Assembly (NCBI GenBank): GCA_017508315.1
Contig: JAFVZE010000192.1
Span: forward strand, 1-20,580
Reading direction: 5' to 3'
DNA: 20,580 bases
From: Kiritimatiellia bacterium
Lineage (GTDB): Bacteria; Verrucomicrobiota; Kiritimatiellia; RFP12; UBA1067
Below the pieces are notes generated by a model. The model had not been told where the DNA came from. It saw only the letters and a program-made list of their open reading frames with translations, and made no database searches. Shown piece after piece: positions 7,458 through 14,769 of this stretch (position 1 is its first letter; every line of letters begins with the position of its first letter). The position numbers and the translations under genes are program-made.

Positions 7458-8624
7458 ATGAAAACCGACAAAAAGCGCATCCTTGCCGTAATTCCGACAT
7501 CGACGCTCACGCAGCGCCAGCTGCTCGAAGGGCTGCTCGCCTACGCCCACAAGGCCGCGCATGACCGCTGGCAGTTCCATCTGGACCTGCGCGACCTCAA
7601 CCGCCAGCGGCTCAAAAACCTCGCGTCATGGAACTGCGCCGCCATCGTCGCCTACATACTGAGCAGACGCGAACGGGAGGATTTTCTCGCGACTGGACTG
7701 CCGGCGGTATTCATCGAACCGACCTTGACCAAGCCGCTCAAGGGATTGCCCCGGAACATCGTGCAGTTCGTAAACGACCATTACGCCGAAGGCGAAACGG
7801 CCGCCGACTACTTTCTGCGGCGGGGATTCAAGTCGTTCGCTTTCATCGGCACATCCAAACCTACCCCGTGGAGCGACGCCCGGGAACGCGGTTTCACGCG
7901 GAGGCTGTCGGCCGGGGGATTCAAAGTTCACCCGTATCCGCAGCTCACGGCGCAGGAGCAGAACGATTTTGCGCTTGAATCGCGGCGGCTGGTGCGCTAT
8001 CTCAAGGCACTCGAGAGGCGCACGGCGATTTTCTGCGTCCACGACCGCCGGGCGCAGCAGGTTATCGCCACCGCCACCGCCGCAGGTTTGCGCATACCGG
8101 ACGATCTTGCGGTACTTGGAGTGGACAACGATGAACTGCTCTGCGAATTGACGGTGCCGGCGATATCGTCGATTCCGGTCGACGACCGCGCCCGCGGCGA
8201 AGAGGTCGGACGCTCGCTCGACAATCTGCTCGCGCACAGACCGCAGAAACGTTCATACGTCACGCGCCACACGGCGGTATTGACGCGCACCTCGACCGAC
8301 ACGCTCGCGATCTCCGATCCATTCGTGTCGCGGGCGCTCACGTATGCGCGCTCCCATCTCCGCGACCATCCGACGCTTGAAGAGCTCGCGGACGCGGCGG
8401 GGTGCTCAAAAACCTATCTCAACCTTCTCGCCCGCCGGACGCTCGGAAGAACGGTGAAGGAGGAGCTGACCAACCTGCGGATAAAGGCGGCAATCGAACT
8501 TCTGGCGAATTCGCGCGCTTCGGTGGAGGAGGTGGCGCAGCATTGCGGATTCTGCAACGCAAGCCATCTGGCCATGCGTCTCAAAGCGGAAAGAGGACGC
8601 TCTCCGCGCGATTACCGCCGTTGA
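7458..8624 (+). CDS. XylR-like transcriptional regulator (LacI-type sugar-sensing domain plus AraC-type HTH)
   Basis: This 388-residue protein has the architecture and length of E. coli XylR (392 aa). Residues ~8-280 form a periplasmic-binding/LacI-like effector domain ('RILAVIPTS', 'LAVLGVDNDELLCELTVPAISSIPVDD', 'TRTSTDTLAI'). Residues ~288-388 form an AraC double HTH ('PTLEELADAAGCSKTYLNLLARRTLG', then 'SVEEVAQHCGFCNASHLAMRLKAERGRSPRDYRR'). The frame is open about 97 codons upstream, but that part overlaps the divergent gene; 'MKTDKKRILAVI' is the natural start. No Shine-Dalgarno precedes the ATG, consistent with the promoter placing the transcript start there. It is the only plus-strand gene in the window and should activate the divergent sugar operon when it binds a sugar; which sugar is unknown. 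Confidence 0.92.
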   Translation: MKTDKKRILAVIPTSTLTQRQLLEGLLAYAHKAAHDRWQFHLDLRDLNRQRLKNLASWNCAAIVAYILSRREREDFLATGLPAVFIEPTLTKPLKGLPRNIVQFVNDHYAEGETAADYFLRRGFKSFAFIGTSKPTPWSDARERGFTRRLSAGGFKVHPYPQLTAQEQNDFALESRRLVRYLKALERRTAIFCVHDRRAQQVIATATAAGLRIPDDLAVLGVDNDELLCELTVPAISSIPVDDRARGEEVGRSLDNLLAHRPQKRSYVTRHTAVLTRTSTDTLAISDPFVSRALTYARSHLRDHPTLEELADAAGCSKTYLNLLARRTLGRTVKEELTNLRIKAAIELLANSRASVEEVAQHCGFCNASHLAMRLKAERGRSPRDYRR

Positions 8625-8628
8625 TAGG

Positions 8629-8666
8629 TTCTCCGGCACGGCCCATACCCGTTTCCGCCGTGAGAA
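8629..8666. terminator. Imperfect hairpin between convergent genes (possible terminator)
   Basis: TTCTC-(CGGC bulge)-ACGGC at 8629-8642 can pair with GCCGTGAGAA at 8657-8666 around a 14-base loop. It sits in the 70-bp gap between the convergent regulator and mlaD. No T-run follows on either strand, so a terminator role is only suggested by position. Confidence 0.3.
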
Positions 8667-8694
8667 GGCTGCAAAAGCGCTTGAAAAGCAGAAA

Positions 8695-9684
8695 TCAGAG
8701 TGCGCCGGTCGCCAGTGACGAGAAAGTGGATATCGGGGTCGTGTCGCGGTAGTTGTCGATGACCTGCCGGACGTCTTTTATAAGGCCGTCGATCTCTTTG
8801 TACATCGAGTCGTCGGAGAGAAGCTTCCCTATCGTACCTTCTCCGTCCCTGAGCCGCCGGGCTACGACGTTCAGATTGTCAAGAAGGACTTTCGCGCTTT
8901 CCATCGTATCCCTGCCGTCGAAACTCCTGCAGGCCTCTTTGAACGATGCGACCGCAGATTCGAGATCCCTGTACAACTTGTCGTCGCGGAGAATCCTTCC
9001 GAGCGTACCCTCGCCGTTTTTGATGCGAACCGCCGTGGCGTCGAGATTGGCCAAAAGCCGCACCGCGTTGGTGACCGCCGCGCGGGTTTCGCGATAGAGG
9101 CTGTCGTCGGGCCCGAGCAGGCGGCCGAGCGTTCCTTCGCCGCGCTCCAGACGCGAGGCGATGATATTGGCCTTCGCCGAAAGCGCCTCCAGATTTGTGA
9201 CAATCGAGGTTATCTCATCCCGGTCGGTAAGTTCCCGGAGATTTCTGGCGATTTTCGAAACGTCACGCATCCAGTCCGTCGGCGATTCGCCGGTAAAAAC
9301 GCATTTTCCGATCTCCAGCTCGTCGCCCGAGCCTTCTTCAATCAGCAGGTAATTGCCGCCCAGCATGGAAAGGTTGCACACCGTTATGCGGTACGACCTG
9401 CGCAGCACCACGGCGCGGTCGATCTGGGCGCGCACCACCAGATTCGAAGGCGTCACGCTGACGCGCTCGACGGTTCCCACCTTGGCGCCGCGGTACATGA
9501 CGTTGTCGTGGGCCTTGAGCCCGCCCACCTGATCAAAAACCGCCGTAAGCGCGATTTTGCCGCTCCCCGAAACGAGATCCACGCCGGAAACCACAATCGT
9601 GAAATACGCCAAAAGCCCGGTCACGACGAGCATGAACAACCCGACCACCGCCTGCGAAAACACATCATTTCTGTTTCTGTTCAC
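8695..9684 (-). CDS. mlaD: MlaD/MCE-domain lipid-transport protein
   Basis: This 329-residue protein has one N-terminal membrane anchor (about 12-32) and an MCE domain at about 43-118 ('VFDQVGGLKAHDNVMYRGAKVGTV', then 'LGGNYLLIEEGSG'). Its helical tail carries three copies of a GEGT(L/I)G(R/K)(L/I)L..D motif, starting at residues 182, 224 and 291. MlaD forms a hexamer that binds phospholipid between the inner-membrane MlaFE transporter and the outer membrane. The GTG start overlaps the stop of mlaF (GTGA), with AAAGGAG 7 bases before it, so translation is coupled. The tail is longer than in E. coli MlaD (183 aa) and may extend further across the periplasm. It is the last gene of mlaEFD; mlaC and mlaB are absent here. 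Confidence 0.9.
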   Translation of the reverse strand: MNRNRNDVFSQAVVGLFMLVVTGLLAYFTIVVSGVDLVSGSGKIALTAVFDQVGGLKAHDNVMYRGAKVGTVERVSVTPSNLVVRAQIDRAVVLRRSYRITVCNLSMLGGNYLLIEEGSGDELEIGKCVFTGESPTDWMRDVSKIARNLRELTDRDEITSIVTNLEALSAKANIIASRLERGEGTLGRLLGPDDSLYRETRAAVTNAVRLLANLDATAVRIKNGEGTLGRILRDDKLYRDLESAVASFKEACRSFDGRDTMESAKVLLDNLNVVARRLRDGEGTIGKLLSDDSMYKEIDGLIKDVRQVIDNYRDTTPISTFSSLATGAL

Positions 9685-10379
9685 GGCAACACTCCTTTCG
9701 CCGCCGCGATGAACTCCATCACGGCCGGATCAGTTGATTTCAAGAATTCCTCCGGCGGCGCGCATTCGAGTATTCTGGCGTTTTTCAGCAGCATGACCCG
9801 CGAAGACATGGCCAGCGCCGATTCCAGATCGTGCGTCACCACCACCGAGGTGACGCCGCGTTCGCGGTTAAGCGCGACGATGAGCCGGTTGATGGACGCG
9901 GCGGTGACGGGATCCAGCCCGGATGTCGGCTCGTCGTAAAGCACGATGTCGGTTTCCCGGACCAGCGAACAGGCGAGCCCCGCGCGCTTGCGCATACCGC
10001 CGGAGATCTCCTCCGGGTATTTGTCCGCCGCATCCAAAAGCCCCACCGCCGACAGCGCCGCGCGGACGCGATCGTCAATCTCTTTTTCCGGGAGCGAAGT
10101 CGTCTCCACGAGCGGCAGCGCGACGTTCTCCGCGACGGTCAGCCACGCCATAAGCGCTCCGCCCTGGAAAAGGTAGCCGATTTTCCGGCTACCCACCGAA
10201 ACGGTGCCGCTGTCGGGGGAGATGAGCCCGGCGATATGTTTGAGCGTCACCGACTTGCCGGTCCCCGAAGGTCCGACAATCGAGAATATCTCGCCCTTTT
10301 CGACGCTGAAAGACACCCCGTCGAGGACTTTTTCGCCCCCGAAACTCTTCGCGACACTGTCAAAAACGATCTCGCTCAC
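9681..10379 (-). CDS. mlaF: ABC transporter ATPase of the Mla lipid-transport system
   Basis: The gene is read from the GTG at 10379, giving 232 residues ('VSEIVFDSVAKSFGGEKVL'). The longer upstream open frame runs through mlaE and is rejected. Walker A GPSGTGKS is at 36-43, the Q-loop in 'LFQGGALM' near 72, the signature ISGGMRK at 125-131, Walker B IVLYDEP at 145-151 and the switch His at 183 in 'VTHDLES'. The ISGGM(R/K)KR form of the signature is characteristic of the MlaF branch. It should power phospholipid movement through MlaE at the inner membrane. Start and stop codons overlap on both sides (GTGA with mlaE, GTGA with mlaD), so the three genes form one tightly coupled operon. Confidence 0.93.
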   Translation of the reverse strand: MSEIVFDSVAKSFGGEKVLDGVSFSVEKGEIFSIVGPSGTGKSVTLKHIAGLISPDSGTVSVGSRKIGYLFQGGALMAWLTVAENVALPLVETTSLPEKEIDDRVRAALSAVGLLDAADKYPEEISGGMRKRAGLACSLVRETDIVLYDEPTSGLDPVTAASINRLIVALNRERGVTSVVVTHDLESALAMSSRVMLLKNARILECAPPEEFLKSTDPAVMEFIAAAKGVLP

Positions 10380-11134
10380 CGGTAGCACATCCTCGTGATC
10401 ATATACCCGAACATCAGAATCATCAGAAACGACGCAATGACCGAATGCTGCGTGGCGCGGCCGACCCCCATCGCGCCCATCTTCGTGCGGAAACCTTCGG
10501 CGACCGACACCGAACCGATGACCAGCCCGAACACCAGCGCCTTGAAAAGCCCGACCGCCAGATCCTTGTTCTCCGCTATCGACATGGCGCTCGCCATATA
10601 CTGGCGGAAGTCGACGCCCAACTGGGTGTGGCCCACTATCCCGCCGCCGACAGTTCCGATTATGCAGCAGTAGAAGGCTATGAGCGGCGCCATCACGACC
10701 AGCGCCAGAATCCGCGGAGCGGCGAGAAAGCGCATCGGAGGAATCGCCATCACCTCCAGCGCGGCGATCTCCTCGTTCACCTTCATGGTGCCGATCTCCG
10801 CGGCGATCGCGCTTCCGACACAGGCGGCGAGGCACAGCCCGCAGCTGAACGGCGCCATTTCCCGGATGAGCGACATCATCACCGCCGCCCCGAGATACAC
10901 CTCCTGATTGAACCGGCGCAGCTCGAGACCGACCTGCAGAGCGAGAATCATGCCGGTAAAAAGCGACACCACCGTGATGACCGGCAAAGTGCGGATTCCC
11001 GTCTGGTAAAGATGGGTGAAAAGCGCCTGCCGGGAAGTCCTACGCACCAGAACCGAAGGAAAATACGCGACAGATCGCGCCGTCACCATCCCGGTCCATC
11101 CGACAATCGACAAAACCTTGACGACCGAATTCAT
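10376..11134 (-). CDS. mlaE: MlaE-family ABC permease
   Basis: This 252-residue inner-membrane protein has the MlaE/YrbE family features. These include an N-terminal amphipathic segment, 'VSLFTGMILALQVGLELRRF' near 57-76, the conserved 'REMAPFSCGLCLAACVGSAIAAEIGTMKVNEEIAALEVMAI' block near 93-133, and three to four further hydrophobic helices. It would form the membrane channel for MlaF and MlaD. The ATG at 11134 lies 8 bp after the stop of priA. No Shine-Dalgarno is seen before it. A strong promoter ending at 11142 places the RNA start at or next to the ATG, so initiation may be leaderless. Coupling to priA termination is the alternative. Confidence 0.92.
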   Translation of the reverse strand: MNSVVKVLSIVGWTGMVTARSVAYFPSVLVRRTSRQALFTHLYQTGIRTLPVITVVSLFTGMILALQVGLELRRFNQEVYLGAAVMMSLIREMAPFSCGLCLAACVGSAIAAEIGTMKVNEEIAALEVMAIPPMRFLAAPRILALVVMAPLIAFYCCIIGTVGGGIVGHTQLGVDFRQYMASAMSIAENKDLAVGLFKALVFGLVIGSVSVAEGFRTKMGAMGVGRATQHSVIASFLMILMFGYMITRMCYR

Positions 11135-11141
11135 TCTGTCG

Positions 11142-11171
11142 ATTATACAAGATTCATGGCGTCGATGTCAA
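11142..11171 (-). promoter_or_regulatory. Consensus-like sigma-70 promoter inside the 3' end of priA
   Basis: On the minus strand TTGACA (11171-11166) and TATAAT (11147-11142), both perfect, are separated by 18 bp. The -10 overlaps the priA stop codon. The RNA start would be near 11134-11136, essentially the first base of mlaE. This would uncouple mla expression from priA. Confidence 0.65.
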
Positions 11172-13305
11172 TGACGGCGCGGACGGCGCCCGGCGGCGGC
11201 CTTTCGGCGGAAATCCACCGCCAAGCGCCGAGAATCGCCGAATTCGCGCCTGAGCGCAATACGATCTGCCAGCGGTACCAGCCGTCGGCCTTCGCCAGCG
11301 CCCCCGGAACCGCCTCGCCCACCGTCAACCCCTTGACCGTTCCGGCGTATGCCATGAGCGACTTTGCGTACATCACCGCCCAGTTTTCGGCGAGCAGCGG
11401 ATCTTTCGATCTTACCGTTATCGCCGCAAGGTGACAGAACGGCGGCAGAAAACACTCCTTGCGCCCGGCAAGCTCGCTCTCGGCGAATTCCTCGAAATTC
11501 CCCCTCGCGGCGAAACGTATCGCCCGCGCTCCGCCGTCGCGGGTCTGGATGAAAACCTCGCCCGGAAGTTCCGAACGCCCGGCCCTTCCCGACACCTGCG
11601 ACAAAAGCTGAAACGTGCGCTCCTCGGCGCGGAAATCGGCCATATTGAGCGAACTGTCGGCGTTGAGCACGCCCACCAGCGTGACATTCGGGAAATCAAG
11701 CCCTTTGGCGATCATCTGCGTTCCGAGCAGAATATCGGCTTCACGGCGCCGGAACGCGCCGAGAATATCGTCGTGGGAACGCTTGCGGGAAGTGGAATCG
11801 GCATCCATGCGCAGAATCGACGCCCTCGGAAAACATTTCTTAAGCGCCGCTTCCGCCCGCTGGGTGCCGATGCCCTCGTAGGAGAATGCCTTCGCCGCGC
11901 ATTCCGGGCAGGAACGGGGGACCATCTCCCACTTTCCGCAGATATGGCAGCGCAGACACGAGTCCGCCTTGTGGTAAGTGTACGGAACGTCGCATTGCGG
12001 ACAGCAGAGCGTGAAACCGCAGGCGCAGGACACCGAACGCGAATAGCCGCGGCGGTTCAGGAAGAGCACGGTCTGCTCGCCGCGATCCAGCCGGAGCGCG
12101 ACGGCCTCCAGCAGTTCTTTGCTGTAGATGGCCCCGTCGCGCATCTCCACGATGCTGATGTGCGGCAGCGTGCCGGCGCCGGCGCGCGAATCCATCCGCG
12201 AAAGCCGGTATTTGCCGCGCTTGACGTTCATCCAGCTCTCGAGCGACGGCGTGGCGGAGCCGAGTACCACCCGAGCCCCTTCGATGGCTCCGCGCAGCAC
12301 CGCGACGTCGCGGGCGTGGTAGCGCGGACACTCTTCCTGCTTGTAGCACCCTTCATGCTCTTCATCGACCACGATGAGCCCGAGATCGGAGACCGGCGCG
12401 AACACCGCGCTGCGCGGCCCGACCACCACCCGCGCCTCGCCGCTGCGGATGCGGTGCCATTCGTCGTAGCGTTCGCCGTCGGAAAGCGCGGAGTGCAGAA
12501 CCGCGACCCGGCCGCCGAAACGTCCGGCGAAACGCTGCACCGTCTGCGGGGTGAGCGATATCTCCGGCACCATCACGATCGCGCCCCTGCCTTCCTCGAG
12601 GATTCTGGCGATCGCCTGCAGATAGACCTCGGTCTTGCCGGAACCGGTGATGCCGCGCAGCAGCACCGGAGAACGCGAGGAACCGTCCATGATCGCCGCC
12701 AGCGCCGAAGCCTGTTCGCCGTTAAGCTCAAGCGCTCGCGTCGGCAGAATCCTTCCGGCACGCAGCGGATCGCGGCGCTTTGCGCGAAGCTCGACCGTGA
12801 CCAGACCTTTGCCGGAAAGTTCTTTCACCGTCGCAGCCGTGGTCTTGAGTTCAGCGCAAAGACGGCTCATCCAGCCGCCGCCGAGGCGGACGATCTGATC
12901 GTAAAGCCACCGCTGGCGCGCGGTGAGCGAAACCGGTTTTGCGCCGGAAACCGCCTCCACGTAATAAAGTTCCCGCGCTCTGGCGTTCTTTTTGAGAACC
13001 GACGCGGGAAGCGCCGCCCTTAAAACCGATTCAAGCGGCGAAGCGCTGTAGGCGGCTATCTTCTTCACCAGCTCCAGCAGCGCCGGTGAAAAAAACGGAA
13101 CCTCATCGATGATCGACGATACGCGCTTGAGTCTGTATTCGGTTTTTTCGTCGTCATGCAGTTCAAGCACGAATCCGCGGGCGGTGCGATGACCGAACGG
13201 AACGGAAAGAAGCTGGCCGACGGCCAGCTTCTTCGTCAGCGCTTCCGGCACTTCGTAAGTGAAAAGCCGGTCGAGCGCAAGGTCGATCGCGACCTTGGCC
13301 TGCAT
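11143..13305 (-). CDS. priA: Primosomal protein N' (replication restart helicase PriA)
   Basis: This 720-residue superfamily 2 DNA helicase matches the family length (about 730). The N-terminal DNA-binding domain is 'AKVAIDLALDRLFTYEVP...VGQLLSVPFGHR'. Walker A is at 219-226 (TGSGKTE) and DEEH at 314-317. Motif III is 'LGSATPSLES' near 348-357. A zinc-binding insert contains cysteines at 427, 429, 434, 435, 438, 450, 453, 456, 466 and 469. Later motifs are 'GTQMIAKGLDFPNVTLVGVLNAD' and 'QVSGRAGR'. PriA reloads the replisome at stalled or collapsed forks. Its ATG is only 3 bp after the pilin-like gene's stop and lacks a clear ribosome site, so it is probably translated by reinitiation. A 530-codon antisense frame over it is a shadow. 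Confidence 0.96.
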   Translation of the reverse strand: MQAKVAIDLALDRLFTYEVPEALTKKLAVGQLLSVPFGHRTARGFVLELHDDEKTEYRLKRVSSIIDEVPFFSPALLELVKKIAAYSASPLESVLRAALPASVLKKNARARELYYVEAVSGAKPVSLTARQRWLYDQIVRLGGGWMSRLCAELKTTAATVKELSGKGLVTVELRAKRRDPLRAGRILPTRALELNGEQASALAAIMDGSSRSPVLLRGITGSGKTEVYLQAIARILEEGRGAIVMVPEISLTPQTVQRFAGRFGGRVAVLHSALSDGERYDEWHRIRSGEARVVVGPRSAVFAPVSDLGLIVVDEEHEGCYKQEECPRYHARDVAVLRGAIEGARVVLGSATPSLESWMNVKRGKYRLSRMDSRAGAGTLPHISIVEMRDGAIYSKELLEAVALRLDRGEQTVLFLNRRGYSRSVSCACGFTLCCPQCDVPYTYHKADSCLRCHICGKWEMVPRSCPECAAKAFSYEGIGTQRAEAALKKCFPRASILRMDADSTSRKRSHDDILGAFRRREADILLGTQMIAKGLDFPNVTLVGVLNADSSLNMADFRAEERTFQLLSQVSGRAGRSELPGEVFIQTRDGGARAIRFAARGNFEEFAESELAGRKECFLPPFCHLAAITVRSKDPLLAENWAVMYAKSLMAYAGTVKGLTVGEAVPGALAKADGWYRWQIVLRSGANSAILGAWRWISAERPPPGAVRAVIDIDAMNLV

Positions 13306-13308
13306 CGA

Positions 13309-14034
13309 TTACGGCTCGATGTACTTGAGCGTGATGCCGTTGGGGACGGTGAAACTCTGCTTGTTGTAGACGAGGTAGAGTTTGGCGTACTTGGCCTTCA
13401 CGACCTGCGCCGCGCCGCCCTTGTGGATGACGATCGCCGCCTTGTTGCCGAAGGGCTGCGGGAAGGTCTTGCCGAGTTCGATGGTGTCCTTCTTCGACGA
13501 CATGTCCTGGTTGCCGGAAGTCGGGAAGGTGGAAGTGTCCATGTTGCGCGAGACGAGCACGGGGACGATGTCTTCAAGCTCGTCGGTGATGCCGGCGACG
13601 ACCGTCCAGGCGACGTTGCGCTGCGAAAGCGTCCCCGCGAAAGCCGGAACGCCCGAACCGGAGAGAACACCGATGTCGACGCCGCTCACGTAGGGAGCCC
13701 ACCCTTCCTGACCGTAGTTGTCGAGGTCGAAAAGCTCCTTGAAGTATTCCGTCGCCGTTCCGTAGGTGTTGCCGGCGATGTCGTCGGCATCGTCGCTCTT
13801 GCCGTCCTGCTCGGTCTGGTGCGGCCAGACGCTGGTAAGTCCCGCCGCCTCGCGTTCGGTGTTGGCCTGGGTGATGCCGACGAAGAGATTGCGTCCGCGC
13901 ATGGACATCGCCGAAGTGTTGGCCGAGAGCATGGCCGAAGAAATCGCCGGGAAGAGAGCTCCCATGAGAATGCCGAGAATGCCGATCACGACGAGAAGCT
14001 CAACGAGCGTAAAACCTTTGTTTGATTTTTTCAT
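13309..14034 (-). CDS. Type IV pilin-like / type II secretion pseudopilin
   Basis: The 241-residue protein has a class-III prepilin signal: a short basic leader ending K6-G7, cleavage before F8, E12 as the conserved Glu5 of the mature form, then a hydrophobic helix ('TLVELLVVIGILGILMGALF'). The globular part (about 45-241) has no recognisable pilin disulfide or minor-pilin motif. It would be processed by a prepilin peptidase and inserted in a pilus or pseudopilus. Lentisphaerota and Kiritimatiellota encode many such proteins, often far from secretion genes, and no other secretion gene is in this window. It is transcribed from its own promoter (14079-14107) and leads directly into priA. A weak AAGAGG lies about 11 bases before the ATG. 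Confidence 0.88.
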   Translation of the reverse strand: MKKSNKGFTLVELLVVIGILGILMGALFPAISSAMLSANTSAMSMRGRNLFVGITQANTEREAAGLTSVWPHQTEQDGKSDDADDIAGNTYGTATEYFKELFDLDNYGQEGWAPYVSGVDIGVLSGSGVPAFAGTLSQRNVAWTVVAGITDELEDIVPVLVSRNMDTSTFPTSGNQDMSSKKDTIELGKTFPQPFGNKAAIVIHKGGAAQVVKAKYAKLYLVYNKQSFTVPNGITLKYIEP

Positions 14035-14078
14035 ATCTCTTATGTTCCTCTTACTGGGTTCAAGTTTTCTTGATCCGT

Positions 14079-14107
14079 ATTATCTCACATTTCGCATTTC
14101 CGTTCAA
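14079..14107 (-). promoter_or_regulatory. Promoter of the pilin-priA transcript
   Basis: TTGAAC (14107-14102) and GATAAT (14084-14079) on the minus strand are 17 bp apart, matching four and five of six consensus bases. The -35 lies inside the last codons of the upstream HAD gene. The predicted leader of about 38 nt contains a small TCAAG-TTTT-CTTGA hairpin (14060-14073). Confidence 0.5.
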
Positions 14108-14763
14108 GTGCAAAGTTGCCCGGAACATCCCCGCCGCTGCCGTGCGCAGACGGATTCCGCAAGTTTCTCAAACTCGGAAGCGGCCTCGGAAATCGAAGTA
14201 AAACAGATGCTGTGCCAGCCGGCGTCACGCGCTCCCCGGCAGTTGACCGGAGCATCGTCGAAAAAGCATATTTCGCCGCCCGGCACGGCGAGCGTCTGCG
14301 CCATGAGATCGTATATCTCTCTCATCGGTTTCACCAGACGCACCTCGCATGAAACGACGAGCGCATCGGTCAAGGCGACGGTTCCGGCAAAACGCTCCCG
14401 GAAACGCGGCGCGAGTTCGCGCGGCATATTGGTGAGAATTCCGATTTTGAAACCGCGCTCTTTGAGCGAACGCATGAAATCGAGCGTGCCCGCATTCGGA
14501 TGGAGGAAACTTGCGGTATCCGCCTCTTCGATCGCCGCGCGCACCGCCGCGGAAACCTCGACTCCGGCATCGCGCCAGAGCCGGTCGTAGAATTCCGCGA
14601 CCGTGATTTCGCCGATATCGTAATCGCGGCGGTATTTCGCGAATCCGTCAGTCACCGCGTTCCACGGCAGTCCCGCGGCATCGACAATCTCCTTCACCCG
14701 CACCGGCGTCGCGCATGACGTCATCACTCCGCCGAAATCGAACACTGCAGCCGATATTTTCAT
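14104..14763 (-). CDS. HAD-IA family hydrolase, candidate riboflavin-pathway phosphatase
   Basis: This 219-residue cytoplasmic protein has all four HAD motifs: nucleophile D9 in 'VFDFGGVMT', T111 in 'ILTNMP', K145 in 'VKPMREIY', and D169-D170 in 'FFDDAPVNCRGARDAGW'. The +2 position after the nucleophile is Gly (D-F-G-G-V) rather than Asp, as in E. coli YihX (D-L-G-N-V), so phosphatase activity is still expected. Between motifs I and II lies the alpha-helical cap of subfamily IA. It starts 6 bp after the ribE stop, making it the last gene of nusB-ribD-ribE-HAD. Promiscuous HAD enzymes such as E. coli YigB and YbjI and B. subtilis YcsE carry out the dephosphorylation between RibD and RibH. The location makes this a good candidate for that step, which is inference. 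An alternative is a general sugar-phosphate phosphatase. Confidence 0.85.
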   Translation of the reverse strand: MKISAAVFDFGGVMTSCATPVRVKEIVDAAGLPWNAVTDGFAKYRRDYDIGEITVAEFYDRLWRDAGVEVSAAVRAAIEEADTASFLHPNAGTLDFMRSLKERGFKIGILTNMPRELAPRFRERFAGTVALTDALVVSCEVRLVKPMREIYDLMAQTLAVPGGEICFFDDAPVNCRGARDAGWHSICFTSISEAASEFEKLAESVCARQRRGCSGQLCT

Positions 14764-14769
14764 AGGCGT

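Noticed and set aside
11431..13023. A 530-codon plus-strand frame opposite priA
   Set aside because: It is antisense to a well-conserved helicase, has no recognisable domain, and its composition is typical of a shadow frame.
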